Program-made: the position numbers and the translations under genes
Source of the DNA: Termitomyces sp. T153
Taxonomy: Eukaryota > Basidiomycota > Agaricomycetes > Agaricales > Lyophyllaceae
Length of the DNA: 64,000 nt
Reading direction: 5' to 3'
Assembly (NCBI GenBank): GCA_018296165.2
Contig: JACKQL020000018.1
Coordinates: 1,014,364-1,078,363, forward strand
Notes under the pieces: generated by a model
Databases searched by the model: none
The model's input: only the letters and a program-made list of their open reading frames with translations
What the model was told of the DNA's origin: nothing
Part shown: in pieces, positions 13,361 through 27,220 of the stretch
Layout of the letters: the number at the start of each line of letters is the position of its first letter
How positions within the stretch are numbered: position 1 is the stretch's first letter

Positions 13361-14010
13361 TGATCCTGTTACTTTAATGCATCATTCTGTGTAATTACAG
13401 TAAAAATGTAATGCAATATTAAGTACTGTATGGAAGTAATGTATGACACTAATGCATCAGTGATGCATTAGGAACAGAAAAAAAAATTACCTTACCATAA
13501 AATTTAACCAAAAACCTCCATAGAGAATACATAAATACTTCAAGAAAGAACATAACCAATACACCACAATGTCAATCAAGTTACAATAACATTATGTATA
13601 TGTAAGTAGTGTTGAGTGAGCTGTCTATGGCTTTCACTGCCAATTATGGTTCAGTTAGGTTTTTTGTTAGGGTTAGTTTGTAGTGTTAGGTTAGTTAAGG
13701 CTTCAGACAGGGATATCTATTAAAGAGGAGCTTGCTCCCCTTAGATAATATACCCCATCTCAACTTTTTCTCAACTTTTTTGATATGACTATTTGGTCTA
13801 ATGATCATTTGTGTACTTGTTGGCAATTTCTATGCATGATGATCTTGGTTCAATCCCTATGTACTGTATTTTTCATTCATTCCCAATGCATTGGTGATGC
13901 ATTACTGTCATGCATTACTTCCATGCAGTACTTAATTTAAGTTACAGGGGATATTGCATTACATTTTTACTGTAATTACACAGTATGATGCACTACAATG
14001 ACAGGGTCAG
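13361..14010. mobile_element. MITE-like element with long inverted repeats
   Basis: Left arm 13361-13475 and right arm 13880-14010 are inverted copies of one another. The block CTGTGTAATTACAGTAAAA at about 13388 appears reversed at about 13967. The shared part covers about 110 bases with a small gap, including the GGAAGTAATG and ATGCATCA..ATGCATT motifs. The centre is AT-rich and without an ORF. This is the structure of a small non-autonomous DNA transposon. Transposon family and target duplication were not identified. Confidence 0.65.
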
Positions 14011-14956
14011 CTGTTCTCTCCCCAGCTCTTGCCCAATGATATAATCAATATCACAAAAAATCCTGTCCAGGATGGTGTCACTAGCATGGCCTCCAGAAAT
14101 GGGTTGAAGCCCATGCCAAGCATTAAACAGATGATTAGGATTGATTGGCTCAAATAGGGGACCAGGGATCCCCAGTGAAATGTGAAAGATAGGGTAAGTG
14201 GAGTCTGGAACATATGGCTACCATGGGGCAGTAGTTCACAAAAAGTTGACATGCACACTGGAATATCTGTGTGTATTCCTAATTTATAACTTCACTCTGG
14301 AACTAGGAATATAATTCCATGCATCCTGATGATGAAGGAACCGGTGGCTGGCAGCCAGTCCCTGGGAAACTCTCCTATAGGTCTGTCCAAAATTTACCCC
14401 TAAAATGGGCTTAAAATATGCTATAAATCTGGCTTTTTTAGGCTCCAAATACACTATTGATTCAGCCAAATTGATAAGATTGGCCAGGGTTAATTTAGGT
14501 GAAGATCTTATCTCACTGACCATTTCACATATCACATCCACAATAGGGCCACACAGTGGCCATCATGCTTTGTCTCATTATCCCATTGTCATATTTACAT
14601 ATAATCCTATGAGCTGCAGTAGGACACCTCATTGTCTCACTTTGTGCTCACAGGCAAGTATTCCTTTCATTTAGATTATTGTCATCTCACTTCGCACTCA
14701 CAGTGTTTGTTCACTAGTCTCTTACATCATGTGTCATGTTTGAGATCTAATCTATTACACCCACATACCACATATGTCTGGGAGAAATACCTCTCTCCCT
14801 CCCAGATCTTCAGATGGCTGATTTGCAAGTGTGACCTCTCATATCATGACCCCTCCTCCTGCTCCAGTCTCCATTGAGCCTCCCATGCAGTCTGCCACAC
14901 TGTTGGCCAAAGAAGTAGCAGAGATCTGAAATTCCCACACTCAGCTCAAGAACCTC

Positions 14957-15730
14957 ATGGCTCAGCTTCTTGACAGAGTCTCCCCTTCCCCTCTCTCCAA
15001 CCTGTTGATTGCTGCCATAGGCATGGCCACACTGCTACTGGGCCCCTTTGTCCCCCCGATCACAGCAGTAGGCATCAATGGTGCATCATTGACTACTCCC
15101 CTCTTCTTGCGAATGCACTTCCCTGATGCCAACTCAGCAGTATTGGCAACCATCATCACACATGACTTCAAGGCTGCAGACTTACACAAGCTGGACCCTA
15201 CCAACCAGGATCAGGAGACCATGTACACATTTAATGGTGCCACTGACCAGTTCAAAGTGAGCCATTGTGCTGGAAGGGAGTACAAGATGCCATTCTCAGT
15301 GCTCATCCCTCTCCAAACATACTTCCACATTCTTGTGTTCCATGTGAATGATGCTGCAGCCACAGAAACGTTCTGGGCAGACACTGAGCAACTCCTGGAA
15401 TTAGTTGCAGAGTACAAGTGGTCAGCAGTCTTTGCTTACCACTCGGTGTTTTCCAACCATTGTCATGCAGAAATGGCAGCCAGTGATTACTTGCAATGGG
15501 TCTGCAGGGACAGTGATCTGCTGTCTAAACATGTTTACATGCACTAAAAAACCACTCATGCGAAGCAGTCAAAAACCATGCCCACCATTCAATCACCAGC
15601 TAATCCCAACAAACTGTGCTGCAAGTACAACAAAGGGAAGTGCACATCCAGCCCATGTCCTTGGGGATGCACTCACACATGTCTAACCTGTGGCAAGCCT
15701 GACCACAGCAAACTGCAGCACAAGGATTAG
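14957..15730 (+). pseudogene. Gag-like protein of DIRS-type element, interrupted
   Basis: An ATG at 14957 opens about 196 codons ending in TAA at 15545-15547. The same frame continues to 15730 and ends in a Cys/His-rich segment: LCCKYNKGKCTSSPCPWGC followed by THTCLTCGKPDHSKLQHKD. This resembles the CCCH-like plus zinc-knuckle tail that closes gag-type proteins in agaricomycete retroelements. The internal TAA therefore looks like a nonsense mutation rather than the real end. The N-terminal half contains a hydrophobic run and no recognisable enzyme motif. Confidence 0.55.
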
Positions 15731-15929
15731 GCTCAGGGCAGGGCAAGTCCTACCCCTGTCCTCTCAGCTCACCCAGGCCTAGCCCCAGGCACTTTTTTAC
15801 TTCCTCTCGACTTCCTTGCTCTGGCTCCTCTCACTCCAGCTCTTCCCCTCCCACCCCCTTGCCCTAACACTGATCCCCACACCAATGCCCCCTTCCTTGA
15901 CACATCCTTGCTGCCCTGCATCAAGTCCA

Positions 15930-16185
15930 CTCTGAATGCAGTGGCCTGGACCTATTACCTATGAGACTACCCTAATCAACTATTTGTATCTACCTTAACA
16001 CAAATTATACATTTTGGCACCAATATTGGTTTCACAGGTGATTGGACTCTCAGCCAGTGCTGCTCCAACCTTAAAACCACACTCGACGATGTTCACATCA
16101 TGAACTCCATCTCAGCTGACATTGCCTGTCAAGTCACCAACGGGTGGACATGGGGCCCATTCAGATCGCCACCACACTATTCTGG
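15930..16185 (+). pseudogene. Reverse transcriptase fragment (DIRS-like)
   Basis: In one frame the strand reads YPNQLFVSTLTQIIHFGTNI, then GFTGDWTLSQCCSNL, then WTWGPFRSPPHY. The series YP...L...I..G..IGFTG...NL, then GPF..PP, is the region just before the palm in DIRS-like reverse transcriptases. A TGA lies just upstream of DYPN, and homology stops before the catalytic aspartates. This is a short dead piece of pol. Confidence 0.5.
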
Positions 16186-16299
16186 ACTAAAGTTCCTTTC
16201 ACATGATTTTTTGATGGCATGTGACCATATAACATGCACAAACAATAACTTGAGAGATGGGAACTCTTCTATGGCTACCTGTCCTGCTTCCTAGCAGGA

Positions 16300-17604
16300 A
16301 TATGTATCATCAACTTAGGAAGCTTTTTTGCTATGTCTCTGCATGTCAAAGCTGCCCATTGAACATTTAGACCCTCCTTCAATGTAAATTTTGCTTTGAG
16401 CTGACCCTCTTGTCCCAATGGCTCAAAGATGTGTGGACTCAGATGATATAGGAATGAGTCAGTATGTACATATGTGTGTAAGTGCTGCATGAAAAGATTG
16501 GTGAGTCAAGCAGACGGTGTCCAAGGAAAATGGCAGCGGGGCTTAATGGGATATAATCGCAGGCTTGACCACCACATCAAATTGTCCATATGGTCGTAAA
16601 ATACGCTATCAAAAGGACAAAGGTCTCAAAATTTTGCCGCTGCACGGGTGAAAAGTGCCTATATTTGGTCGAGATTTGGCCATTTTTGGGGTCTCAAATA
16701 CGCTATTTTCGGGAGAGACAGAGCTTCCCGGGGCCTCGGCAGCCTACAGAGGAGTGGGGCGAACTGTAGCTCGATAGGACGCAGTCCACAACTTTTGGCC
16801 AAGGCTGCATTGACGATTTGTACTGTTTGTGGTATCTTTTTCTCCTCTTTATCCAATCCGTGAAAACAAATGTAGACACACACTACGCGGAAGGATCCAT
16901 CATGCCAATTATCGTCTTCAGGCTCATATAGGCCATTGTTCTCACCAAGCCCCTCTTTTTTATACGATCCTTCGCATACCTTATATTCAACGGTGCCTGC
17001 GTTGGAAAAGCATTTCACAATGGTGAGAAAAATATCTACCTACCAGTCAAACTTACCAAGTCCTGACTAATCTCTTCCCAAAAGGTCGAAGACCACTAGA
17101 ACCGCACTACATACAACAGGTTGGCTTGCTAGTGGAACCGAGCCCAACCGTATGTCTCCATTTCTGTAAGAAACTCGATTTGATTGACCTCTCTTTTCAT
17201 GGCTGCCGACTTTCTTACGGCATTCTCATTGGAACTCATTGTTACTGTCGTTCTAAAATTCGTCAGTCCCAAAATGATGGACATTAAACAAGTGCACGAT
17301 CGTTATAACAAAGATCCGTCTCTTCGATGTCTTCGCTGATGCTCACGACTCTTTTTATTAGCCCGGCCTATAAACGGGTAAGCTTGTGTCGTTTTACTTT
17401 TGACTGTAAGTGAGCTCTTTCTCGAGCCTTGGAAAGGGTGGAGAATACGCATACTACAAGGTACTTATCAACGCATAACTCTAAAGCATGTCCCGACCCC
17501 ATAGAGTGACCTCCAATGACGGAAGAATTATGGATATTATTGCTCTAAAATGCAAAGTTTACAGTGATGACCTGACATGCTATAAGGTTACAAAAAGTAT
17601 GAGT
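16300..17604. other. Repeat-rich intergenic region
   Basis: Holds the tail of the retroelement ruin, a short repeat shared with 35335-35395 (see 16733-16796), and from about 16860 to 17600 an unremarkable stretch next to the 3' end of the KAR5-like gene. No gene supported. Confidence 0.4.
16733..16796 (+). repeat. Dispersed repeat copy, about 64 bp
   Basis: The sequence around AGTGGGGCGAACTGTA and GGACGCAGTC matches the reverse complement of 35335-35395 with only a few differences. It starts near CAGCCTACAGAG and ends at CAACTTTT. Two copies 18.6 kb apart with sharp ends point to a small repeat family or the end of an older mobile element. Confidence 0.65.
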
Positions 17605-19990
17605 TCATTGCATAGGCCTATAGAGACGCTCTGGTATTCGTGAGATACGGGACAAGACTTGACGGTGAAGACGAGGATCCAAGTCGAGGCTTGAGTGAGC
17701 AGACGAAGATTGATGCTTCAGGGGTCGTAGTTTCAGAATGGTTGGCTTGACACTTCTAAGTGAAAAAGAATTGTCAATTCAGTAAGATCGGAAACCTGAG
17801 TCTCTTATCCTATCGTAACATACGGCGGTTTCGAGGTTTTGCGGTATCGAGTAAGACATTTTTGTAAACAAAAGAAACCGAAAGTCTAACGCCCAATGAG
17901 TAATATTCGTATAGATTCTGTGCGCTCACCAAAAATCCAGAGAAGGTGGCACGAAACACAAGGCCGAAGAGACAGAAAGCAGATGAAAGAGGAATGTGGA
18001 CCAAGTACCCTAGTGATTCCAAATCGACTTTGAAACCCGAATTCAGTGTAAGCATCGAAACCCATGATCCAAAGACGAACCATGGATGATGGATTCTAAG
18101 AGTCTTAATAATCCCAGAAAGAACCAAGAGAGTGTGTAGAAGTCAGTGAACATGTGTGCATTTTCCTGAACTAAGACCGCAGATACGTTCACCACCTTCT
18201 TCATTTCCTCATGGGTTGTCATCGTCAGGTTCGAGATTGTAGCGGCGAGAGCGTTCACAGATAAAGAAGCTTCGACTTGCGCTTGGTTGAGAAGCTTAAC
18301 CTGACGGATGGAGGATTCGAGTGTATGCGCGACCTCGGAGCCTATCGCAGATAATTTTACAACAGACTGTGATTGGTTCATGCCTGCTGTCCCAGGAGTC
18401 GCAAAAAAGACAGACGCGCCTGTGTCAGACTGTTCAGCCCGTTGCTTAACGAAGCCCATTGGTATTGAACTCGGTCCTAGATCATACGCGGGTCAGAGAG
18501 GTTGAGAAAAGCGCCCTCGAGTATGAAAGTCTACAGTGATATCGACCGAGGCCTGCGACTGGACCTTGAACTCAATGAGCATCTTGTCAACATGTTGGAG
18601 TAACGATGATTTCATAAGATGAGTCAAAGCACGAAGTTCGTCCGCATGCTAAGGGCCTTTTGTATGTATCATGATAACGAAAAATTGGTCCAAGAGCATA
18701 CGTGATGATTTAAATCTTGGAGTGATGTCGACGTCTAATCAGCGATGAGCAGTCTTTCGAGCGATGGTTCCTCGAGGCAGAGAATACCTGTTCCAAGAGA
18801 CGGAGAGAACGTTGTTCTTGTTCTTCCTGGAGAATAGACACCGCTTCCCTGAACGAGCCTAATGTCTGTTTGTTTCGATTAGCATGCGTTCACGTGTTGA
18901 TTAAAACAAGACAATTTTGACATGATCAAAGTTAGTGTTGAACCATGATTCCCAATGGCTGACACTGGAATTGATATTCTTGGATGCGGTGCGGATGTGA
19001 GATACAACTTCATTCAAGTCCTAGAAGTAGGTGTAAACAACATGACTAGAGCTCCTCCATGGAATGTACGCACGTCAAGACGGCTTTCCAAAGAAGTCAT
19101 GCTGAGTTCAGCGATCTTTTCTCGTGCGATGATGTGTTGCAAAAAATCAGTTTGATCCATGGTGACGTTTTTGTAGATATCACGCGCCACGTCTAGATTG
19201 ACGCCGCTGATCAGATCATCAGGATCACAGATGAGTTGAGATATACCAATGTCATTCCAGCGTCGAAATGCAAAGCAAAGTTGTGCTGAAGTATCTGATG
19301 AGCATATCAAGAGATATTGAGGGAGCGCGTACTTACGAGTTTCACGCAGATATCCCGAGTAGCTTGACCAAAATTGGGCGCTTCGAGAGAGAGCACTATC
19401 GCTGGTCAAGAGATGATAGAATGGATAGATCAACATGCGGTTCTCACTCCACGCAATCTCCTTGTAGTCTAATCACATCAGAGGTCAGATGCTGTAGTTG
19501 AGATCTGGACATGAATGGAATGCATTCCAGAGGCACAGTGTAATGGGTAGCTGTCGCCACTTCACAGAGTGTCATGCTTATAGCGACTTGTCGAGAATCA
19601 GCCAGTTGCAAGGAGACAGAAGTTCAATATGGGATTCACCATTAACACGTTCGCTCTCATTCATGTCTAGTTCGGCGCAATGGGATTGGATGGATGCAGC
19701 AGCTTTTCGAAAGCAATCCGGTCTGCGAGTATAGTCATTCAGAGAGCCTGATGGCACATTCAAATTCATGCGGTATCAGGGAAAATTGATGGTCAACCTT
19801 GAGCCCGAAGAAGGGCCCCCATCTCTTCTGGTGTGAGCGCCGCACCTGGAATGCCAGGGAAATGATTAACTCAAATATTGGATATGTTTGAGGAATTGAT
19901 ACCTCTGGTAGAAGATACAGTCTGGCTGTTACATAAACCAGTAATTAGTAGAGAGAGTACACAGATGACCACAAGGAACGCGAAAGGCAT
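17605..19990 (-). CDS. KAR5: KAR5/Tht1-like nuclear fusion protein
   Basis: Predicted nuclear-envelope/ER membrane protein needed for nuclear fusion (karyogamy). The start at 19988-19990 gives a signal peptide (MPFAFLVVICVLSLLITGLC). Two short exons follow (GAALTPEEMGALLRAQ), then the family's Cys-rich domain near 19745-19505: RRPDCFRKAAASIQSHC, MNESERV, ISMTLCEVATATHYTVPLEC. After a helical middle region (about 19400-18180) with FAFRRWNDI, the C-terminus holds two or three hydrophobic segments near 18130-17900 and a short basic tail that I end at the TGA at 17605-17607. About ten exons. The Cys pattern, signal peptide and terminal membrane segments together are typical of KAR5/Tht1. Exon borders in the middle and tail are approximate. 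Confidence 0.75.
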
Positions 19991-21419
19991 TGCTGATTAG
20001 ATATGTTAGTTTGGGAAGAGTCGAAGTCGTGGAAACTGGCGTGGAAACAAATGGCTGACATCATTACATATGTAACACATCCGTCCGACTGCTTTTGGAC
20101 TGCGACTAGATCTGCCCTTGCAAGATGACACACGAACTTCAAACTTTAATATCCCAACACTAGTTCCCAAAGGGCCTTGTGCGCTACCTACGTTCCAGTC
20201 CTGTCTACTTTAGTCTTTTATACATAATTGGCTCCCGCTGGTGCGGTGGCTGGGGTCTTGTGGTTAACTTGTTATCTCGCGTTACTTCATCGTTCACTTG
20301 TGACCGCAAGGCTAGTCTTTATGTGATCTATGGGCATTCCTTATGGAGATCGGTTTCTACCAGCGCGATCGACAGGCTTGCCCCAAAAAATTTAGATCAA
20401 TCTTCTCAGAAAATTGCACATCACGGATGTAACCTTAGCAGAAAGCGGTACCATTGTTGGTCAATTCGAATCTTTTGTTGGGAGTTTCAGATCCACATGT
20501 TCCTTTTACAGAATCACAAAGAGCAAGTTCGTTCCAAGCACCCCCTTCAGGCCCGGCTATCTCGATAACCTCTGCCGCTCGTAGCAGCTCTTTATCTTGA
20601 CCTTGGCGAGTTGACAACCTCACTAGAATTAGTTTGAGGACACTTATGGCACTTCGGGTTCAAAAATCACTTATGATATCAGAAGGCTTCCTTCTTGATT
20701 CTTCCTATCGCTTCCATTATATTCAAGCACCTCATGGAGAAGTCTGAAATTTCAAATTGCATTCAAGACACATCTCGCGCTGGTCCTGAGTGGATACTTA
20801 TCGCTAGTGCACAATTTGGCACGTGATCAGGTTGCCAGCCCTACTCATTGGAAGCTATTGTAGCGATCTCGCCACTCCTAAGATGGTAGACACCGTCAAT
20901 AGCAAGTCCGAAGTGGCTGCAATCCTCATTTAGATTCTGATTGTTGAGAACGTTTCTTCAGGTCGGCGTATAAAACGGGAGATATCTTCCTTGGAAAAAG
21001 TTCCTTCTGCGCCTAATCTCAGTAAGTAGAAAGATGGATACTATGCTTATATGTAGCTCGATAGGATAAGTGATTCAGCTCTGGAGCTGTACATATATAC
21101 ATATGTTTTCTCCAATTACATCAAGACACCTCAGACGATGTGGAGCAACACAAAATAGCATGGGAACAATGGTAATACATATCGAATCACAGTTCGTCGT
21201 AAATTGGTCGTAAAATGGCGTAGATGATGTTCGATACAAAGGGGTATCAAGTGGCAAAACCAGAAGGATAGTAAGCTATATGCTAATTGTGTGAAAAAGA
21301 GCAAGAGAGGATTAGTGAGAGAAGGGTACATTGAAACGAAACGAATGTGGAGAATTGGGATAACGAGTGTAGGATCAGGTGAAGTGAGAGATTGAGCTAC
21401 CAAGAGAGCGCAGGAAAGA
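19991..21419. other. Intergenic region, 1.4 kb
   Basis: Lies between the KAR5-like gene start and the 3' end of the coiled-coil protein gene. It holds the KAR5-like promoter and a long 3' side. Short open frames exist (for example 20435-20623, minus) but show no family motif or splice context. I see no RNA gene or repeat. Confidence 0.4.
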
Positions 21420-22391
21420 TTAGTGACGATCCATTTCTACCCGTCTCCGCGAGCTCGATCCAGCATGAATTTGGGATTGCCAGTAAGCAGCGCCTTCTCC
21501 TTTGAGCCATTCTCCGGTTAGTCCATTGCGTTCAAAGTCGCCATCCTGGTACCCATAACGTTGCTGCAGCAATCTCAATAAAGGGTTACGCAGTGCTGGG
21601 TCCATCCTGACGCTCTCTCCTGGATAATAACTTCCAACACCGTGGCGAGAGAGACTTTCCTCAAAGAGAGCTTCCTCGTGAGTGCATCCACAATTGAGAT
21701 ATCCCGGAGGGGCATTACGAGGTGGGAATGACCGCCGTTCCCGACGGGAATCGTGCCAAGCGCATAGCGCGTTTCCGGCCCGATTGAGCGAACAGAACAT
21801 TTTTTTTCGTATTTCCGTCCGGAGTTTCCAGTCTTCCTGAAAAGTGGCCGAAGGCGGTGGCGTAGGCAGGCAAAGAGGCTTCGGCGCCAGCTCTTTAGCG
21901 TGCATTTGCTCCAGGGCGATACGGTACCTTGCCGTCTCAGCCTCCACTTCGCGCAATCTTTGACGCAGCGTGATGAGTTCTGCTTTGAGTTGGTCCTCTG
22001 CAGAGATAGACGGATGTAACGGCTGTGTAGGCAGTGAGTAATTGGACCCGCTGTGTCGCAGACCATGCTGAGAGTAGGGTTCAAATATCGTGTTGCCAAA
22101 ATTCGGCGACCCTGAAGAGTTGGATTCGGGAGAAGAGCCTCTCATCGTCGTCGAGTCGAAATCGAGGTTGTTGACAGACATATCATAAGTCAAGCTGTTC
22201 ATTCCAGTGACCCCCTGATAGGAAGAATGCTGTATTCCCTGAAGCATAGCAGGTTGGCTTGATGACCAGATGGGGCTGGGTAATAAACCATCGTTTCGCA
22301 TGGATGGAGACCGACTACTACGATGGACAGAGTCGCCGATGGCTCCTGTGAGGCTAGAAGTCATACTAGAACTAGATGATCCTGGTCGCAT
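21420..22391 (-). CDS. Conserved fungal protein with coiled coil, function unknown
   Basis: One long exon; the first true ATG is at 22389-22391 (MRPGSSSSSMTSSLTG), giving about 323 residues. The N-terminal half is Ser-rich and disordered. A heptad-like segment follows (AEDQLKAELITLRQRLREV...RYRIALEQMH), which should form a coiled coil. The C-terminal 120 residues contain RKKMFCSLNRAGNALCAWHD, PPGYLNCGCTHEEALFEESL and RHGVGSYYPGESVRMDPALR, then LLRLLQQRYGYQDGDFERN. I recall this block from uncharacterised basidiomycete proteins. It has several Cys and His residues but no finger I can name. The region 22400-22800 upstream may be a leader with an intron. Confidence 0.75.
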   Translation of the reverse strand: MRPGSSSSSMTSSLTGAIGDSVHRSSRSPSMRNDGLLPSPIWSSSQPAMLQGIQHSSYQGVTGMNSLTYDMSVNNLDFDSTTMRGSSPESNSSGSPNFGNTIFEPYSQHGLRHSGSNYSLPTQPLHPSISAEDQLKAELITLRQRLREVEAETARYRIALEQMHAKELAPKPLCLPTPPPSATFQEDWKLRTEIRKKMFCSLNRAGNALCAWHDSRRERRSFPPRNAPPGYLNCGCTHEEALFEESLSRHGVGSYYPGESVRMDPALRNPLLRLLQQRYGYQDGDFERNGLTGEWLKGEGAAYWQSQIHAGSSSRRRVEMDRH

Positions 22392-22836
22392 GGTATACAA
22401 TCCGTCCTAAGTATACCGTTCATTCGGTTAAATTACAGGGTGGATGATTGAGCCACCTACAACCATGAAGGGCTGACTTGAAGAGTATATCTCATGACCA
22501 CTGCAATTTCTTTGAGCGGGCGTATTGCACCTTCCGCTTCGCGCTCCGGAATGGGAGGACCAAGTCGTACTTGACATTGCTGATACGTGGGTAGTGTACC
22601 AATGAATGAGAGTGAGAAGCGCTTCCGAGTCGCGACGGGGAAGACAACTCTAAGTAGAGGAGTGGGTTAAGAGGAGGTAGATGATGACATCTCAAGTTCA
22701 TGTTACTTCTTTTTAAGGCCGGTGTGTGTTGGCAGGCAGTGCAGATCTTGTATTTCTCTGTAGCTTGGTGCATGGATGGGGTCAGCGTCGCTTGGAGCTG
22801 ATCAAGAAAGATTGAGAAGGAGACGAGCTTACAAAC

Positions 22837-23760
22837 TTAGAAATCTACGACATTAGAAACAGGCTGTACACCCTGAAGGGGGCTCTGTATGATACCAATC
22901 GCCGAGCCAATTCGAATTTTGATGGGCATTTTATTCATCGAGACGGAGTTGAGTTCCCAACATGACTCGATTCGTTCCACATCATAGAGAACATGTACTC
23001 CGTCCGTCCATAAAGAGTCAACATCAGGCTCTCGAGTTCGAGCATACGTACAACAGACAGACGAATGTTTTGTCAGTTGAGTACGTTTCGTTCCGATCAA
23101 ACAAGGCAATGTTACTCTGATGCAGTCGGAGGTTCATTTCCTTTGAGTATGATCCATCCTGACCGTAATCTAAAATCTGGATTGCAGTACGGACTTAAGG
23201 CGGGTGATCAGATGATGTGTTTTTACATTCATTACATTGACAATAGTGAATTGATGACGGAAGGAGACTGACCCAGAAATGGTATCAGAACCAAAATTTG
23301 AGTGACGGACGATGACATTGGCTGGAATAAGCGTTCCCAACCCACGAGTAGCTTCAGGCCTTAGCGATGGAAATGCTGCCTGCGATTGATAGTGCCCTTG
23401 TTGAAAAGGTCCGTATTTCACAATACCCGGTTGGTGACTGAGTCGAATCCATCGAGTAATTATCGAACTTGATAACTTGATTTAGTTACCATTGTGAAAG
23501 ATCCTCAGTCGCTATCTAACAAAAAAGGAGAATGTTTTCCGATTCTGTCAAGGCATGACGGATGATGTCACGCCATGGTTTGGCGTGTACCGGAATGTTC
23601 CTTGTAAGGAGATGAGTACTTGTCAGAACGCAAGCAAAAATCAGGTACCGAGAACTCGTAGGGACCTGAACCAAGCCAGTTGCCTCATTGAAATCCACGA
23701 ACTTTGTAATTTCCACGGCTGGGCGACCTGGACATCTAAGAGGAATTGAGAATTGAATAG
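22837..23760 (-). CDS. Putative multi-exon gene, unrecognised
   Basis: Several coding-like segments lie on the minus strand: VDFNEATGLVQVPTSSRYL (about 23710-23650), IVKYGPFQQGHYQSQAAFPS with RGLGTLIPANVIVRHSNFG (about 23420-23285), a middle exon near 23180-23090, and TDGVHVLYDVERIESCWELN with MPIKIRIGSAIGI ending in SNVVDF and TAA (about 23010-22837). Donor- and acceptor-like sites exist between them, but phases are not all settled and the start is unclear. I do not recognise the family. The coordinates are an envelope, not an exact model. Confidence 0.35.
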
Positions 23761-24017
23761 GAATGAAAGTGATATAAGACTGACATGCGAAAGAATCGAG
23801 GGATTGGATAACAATCGTTACCCTTGTGATTCTGCCTACAGCTGAACTGAACAATTTCTGCGATGCGACACGGCGACGACATGACCGAACGTCAAGGTTT
23901 CGCGCTCGTGACCCCATCTTGAATTGTCTGATCACGTGGTCTAGTGAAATAAAAATAAAAACCGTTCGAGTTGGGAATCAAGAAGTCATCCCTACTCTTC
24001 TCCCATCCATCATCAAA

Positions 24018-25889
<1,872 letters not shown>

Positions 25890-26398
25890 ATGTGTGTTGT
25901 GTGTACCTGTATTCATCGACGGCCTCAACGAGCCCTCGCCAATTGATCAGGAGAATGGGATCTTCAACGTCCTTGAATTTACGTGATTCGTTAGCAGAGT
26001 TTGATTTTTGGACTCTTAGGACGGAGGCAGGGATAGTCATTTAGAGAGCGACTGCTGGCGTGCTCCGGAGGTGGTAGATTGTGTTACGTCAGACCAGGGC
26101 CTCAACGAGCCTTTGGTCATTGTGACTTCAACGTCGTTGTAGCACTATTGTTTTACTGGTTGTCATTTGTGGTTGTTCACGTTACGTAGCGAGATCTATC
26201 TTTTATGACACTCTGAGTATACTATGTTAAGATGTTATGAAGCTGGTAGTCGTGGAATAAGTAGCTGATAGGTGCACTCAGAGTCCAGTAACATCAAAGT
26301 GGCTGTTTCCATCGTGTCTAATGAAACTCGGACGATCCCTGTCTTCATGATCTCACATCACGAAGCTCGGAGTCTATTGTAACATAAAAGTCTGTTCC
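25890..26398. other. Intergenic region downstream of SAH1
   Basis: About 500 bases. A short similarity within it (GGCCTCAACGAGCC at about 25921 and again at about 26099) suggests a small local duplication. Otherwise 3' UTR and spacer; no gene seen. Confidence 0.35.
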
Positions 26399-27070
26399 AT
26401 GGTCGTACGAAAACGCCCGCTGGGCAAGCGAACGTCTTTTCTTTCCAAATTCCGTCGAAGTCGTGTTCAATTACGACTCCACGACTCTAAGTACGATCGA
26501 CTGGGTATGGTATTGGCTAGATGGGGCCGACATAATGATTGATTTCTTTCTCCTTTTGAGCCAGTCCCCTCACTATGGAAAGAAGGGATTGTCATGCCAT
26601 CCTGTCAATTTCTTCAAGCACGGGGCACAAGCGTAGTTTGGTCTGTCTCCGGTGAGTGATGGATAAAGAATGCTGTCTTGTCATCTCCAATTCACTGACA
26701 CGTCAATGACTGACCACCCTCAAAATAATCCTGATCCTTATTCTATTTGATGTGTCGTCCGAGTCCATATCGTTCTTTGAACACGGAACAACGACATTTC
26801 GAAATTGGTGTGATTCGTGGAGAAGATTCCTCTCCACCTTTATACTGCGTATTCTCTGGGACCTGGCTGTACATACCGTTCTGATGGCAACGGTACTAAG
26901 GTTCAAATTATTTCTGATCCACATTCTCCGAGGTACTACCTTCCTTGCGACTCTCTCCTTACAACATCTGATTATCATTATGGTTTTTTCCTTTGATATT
27001 ACTCACATGTATATACGACAGATTAGCCCCTGTTGCAGTTCCAAGGTACGTCTTTGTTCTGAATTAGAAC
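26399..27070 (+). CDS. Putative small multi-exon gene, unrecognised
   Basis: An ATG at 26399 opens a very basic stretch (MVVRKRPLGKRTSFLSKFRR, then LRLHDSKYDRL). A GTATGG donor at about 26504 and a GAGCCAG acceptor at about 26565 join in frame to VPSLWKEGIVMPSCQFLQARG and TSVVWSVS, followed by GTGAGT. Further coding-like pieces lie at about 26775-26880 (FEIGVIRGEDSSPPLYCVFS) and after an acceptor at about 27022 (LAPVAVPR). The first two exons fit well; the later junctions do not resolve cleanly. No family recognised. It may be a degraded gene. Confidence 0.35.
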
Positions 27071-27220
27071 GCAACATCTGGTCTGTTGTGAAATTGTAGC
27101 TATAGCGGATCAGTCGATATTTAAAATCTATTTCATTTTCTGAATGATGGACTAACCTCAAAGTCGGGATAGGCCCTGTTTCTGATGTAATCGTGTAGCC
27201 TCTTCATACTAAATTACAAA

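Larger units (their letters stand above)
14384..16300 (+). mobile_element. DIRS-like retroelement remnant
   Basis: A CpG-poor stretch with a gag-like ORF (14957-15730) followed by a reverse transcriptase fragment (about 15930-16185). A diverged direct repeat (CTCCAAATACACTATT at about 14440, CTCAAATACGCTATT at about 16693) may be what is left of its ends. The order, a gag with a Cys/His-rich tail followed by the start of this RT type, recalls tyrosine-recombinase retroelements of agaricomycetes. No recombinase was found, so DIRS-like rests on the RT fragment alone. Confidence 0.5.

Noticed and set aside
13655..13700. Telomere-like TTAGGG runs
   Set aside because: Only one perfect TTAGGG among degenerate GTTAGG copies, in the middle of a small transposon; not a telomere.
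20435..20623. Small minus-strand ORF in the KAR5 upstream region
   Set aside because: No family motif, no start context, no partner exon.
26752..27099. Hydrophobic plus-strand ORF suggesting a small membrane protein
   Set aside because: It lies in a different frame from the better coding-like segment at 26775-26880 and looks like a shifted reading of it.
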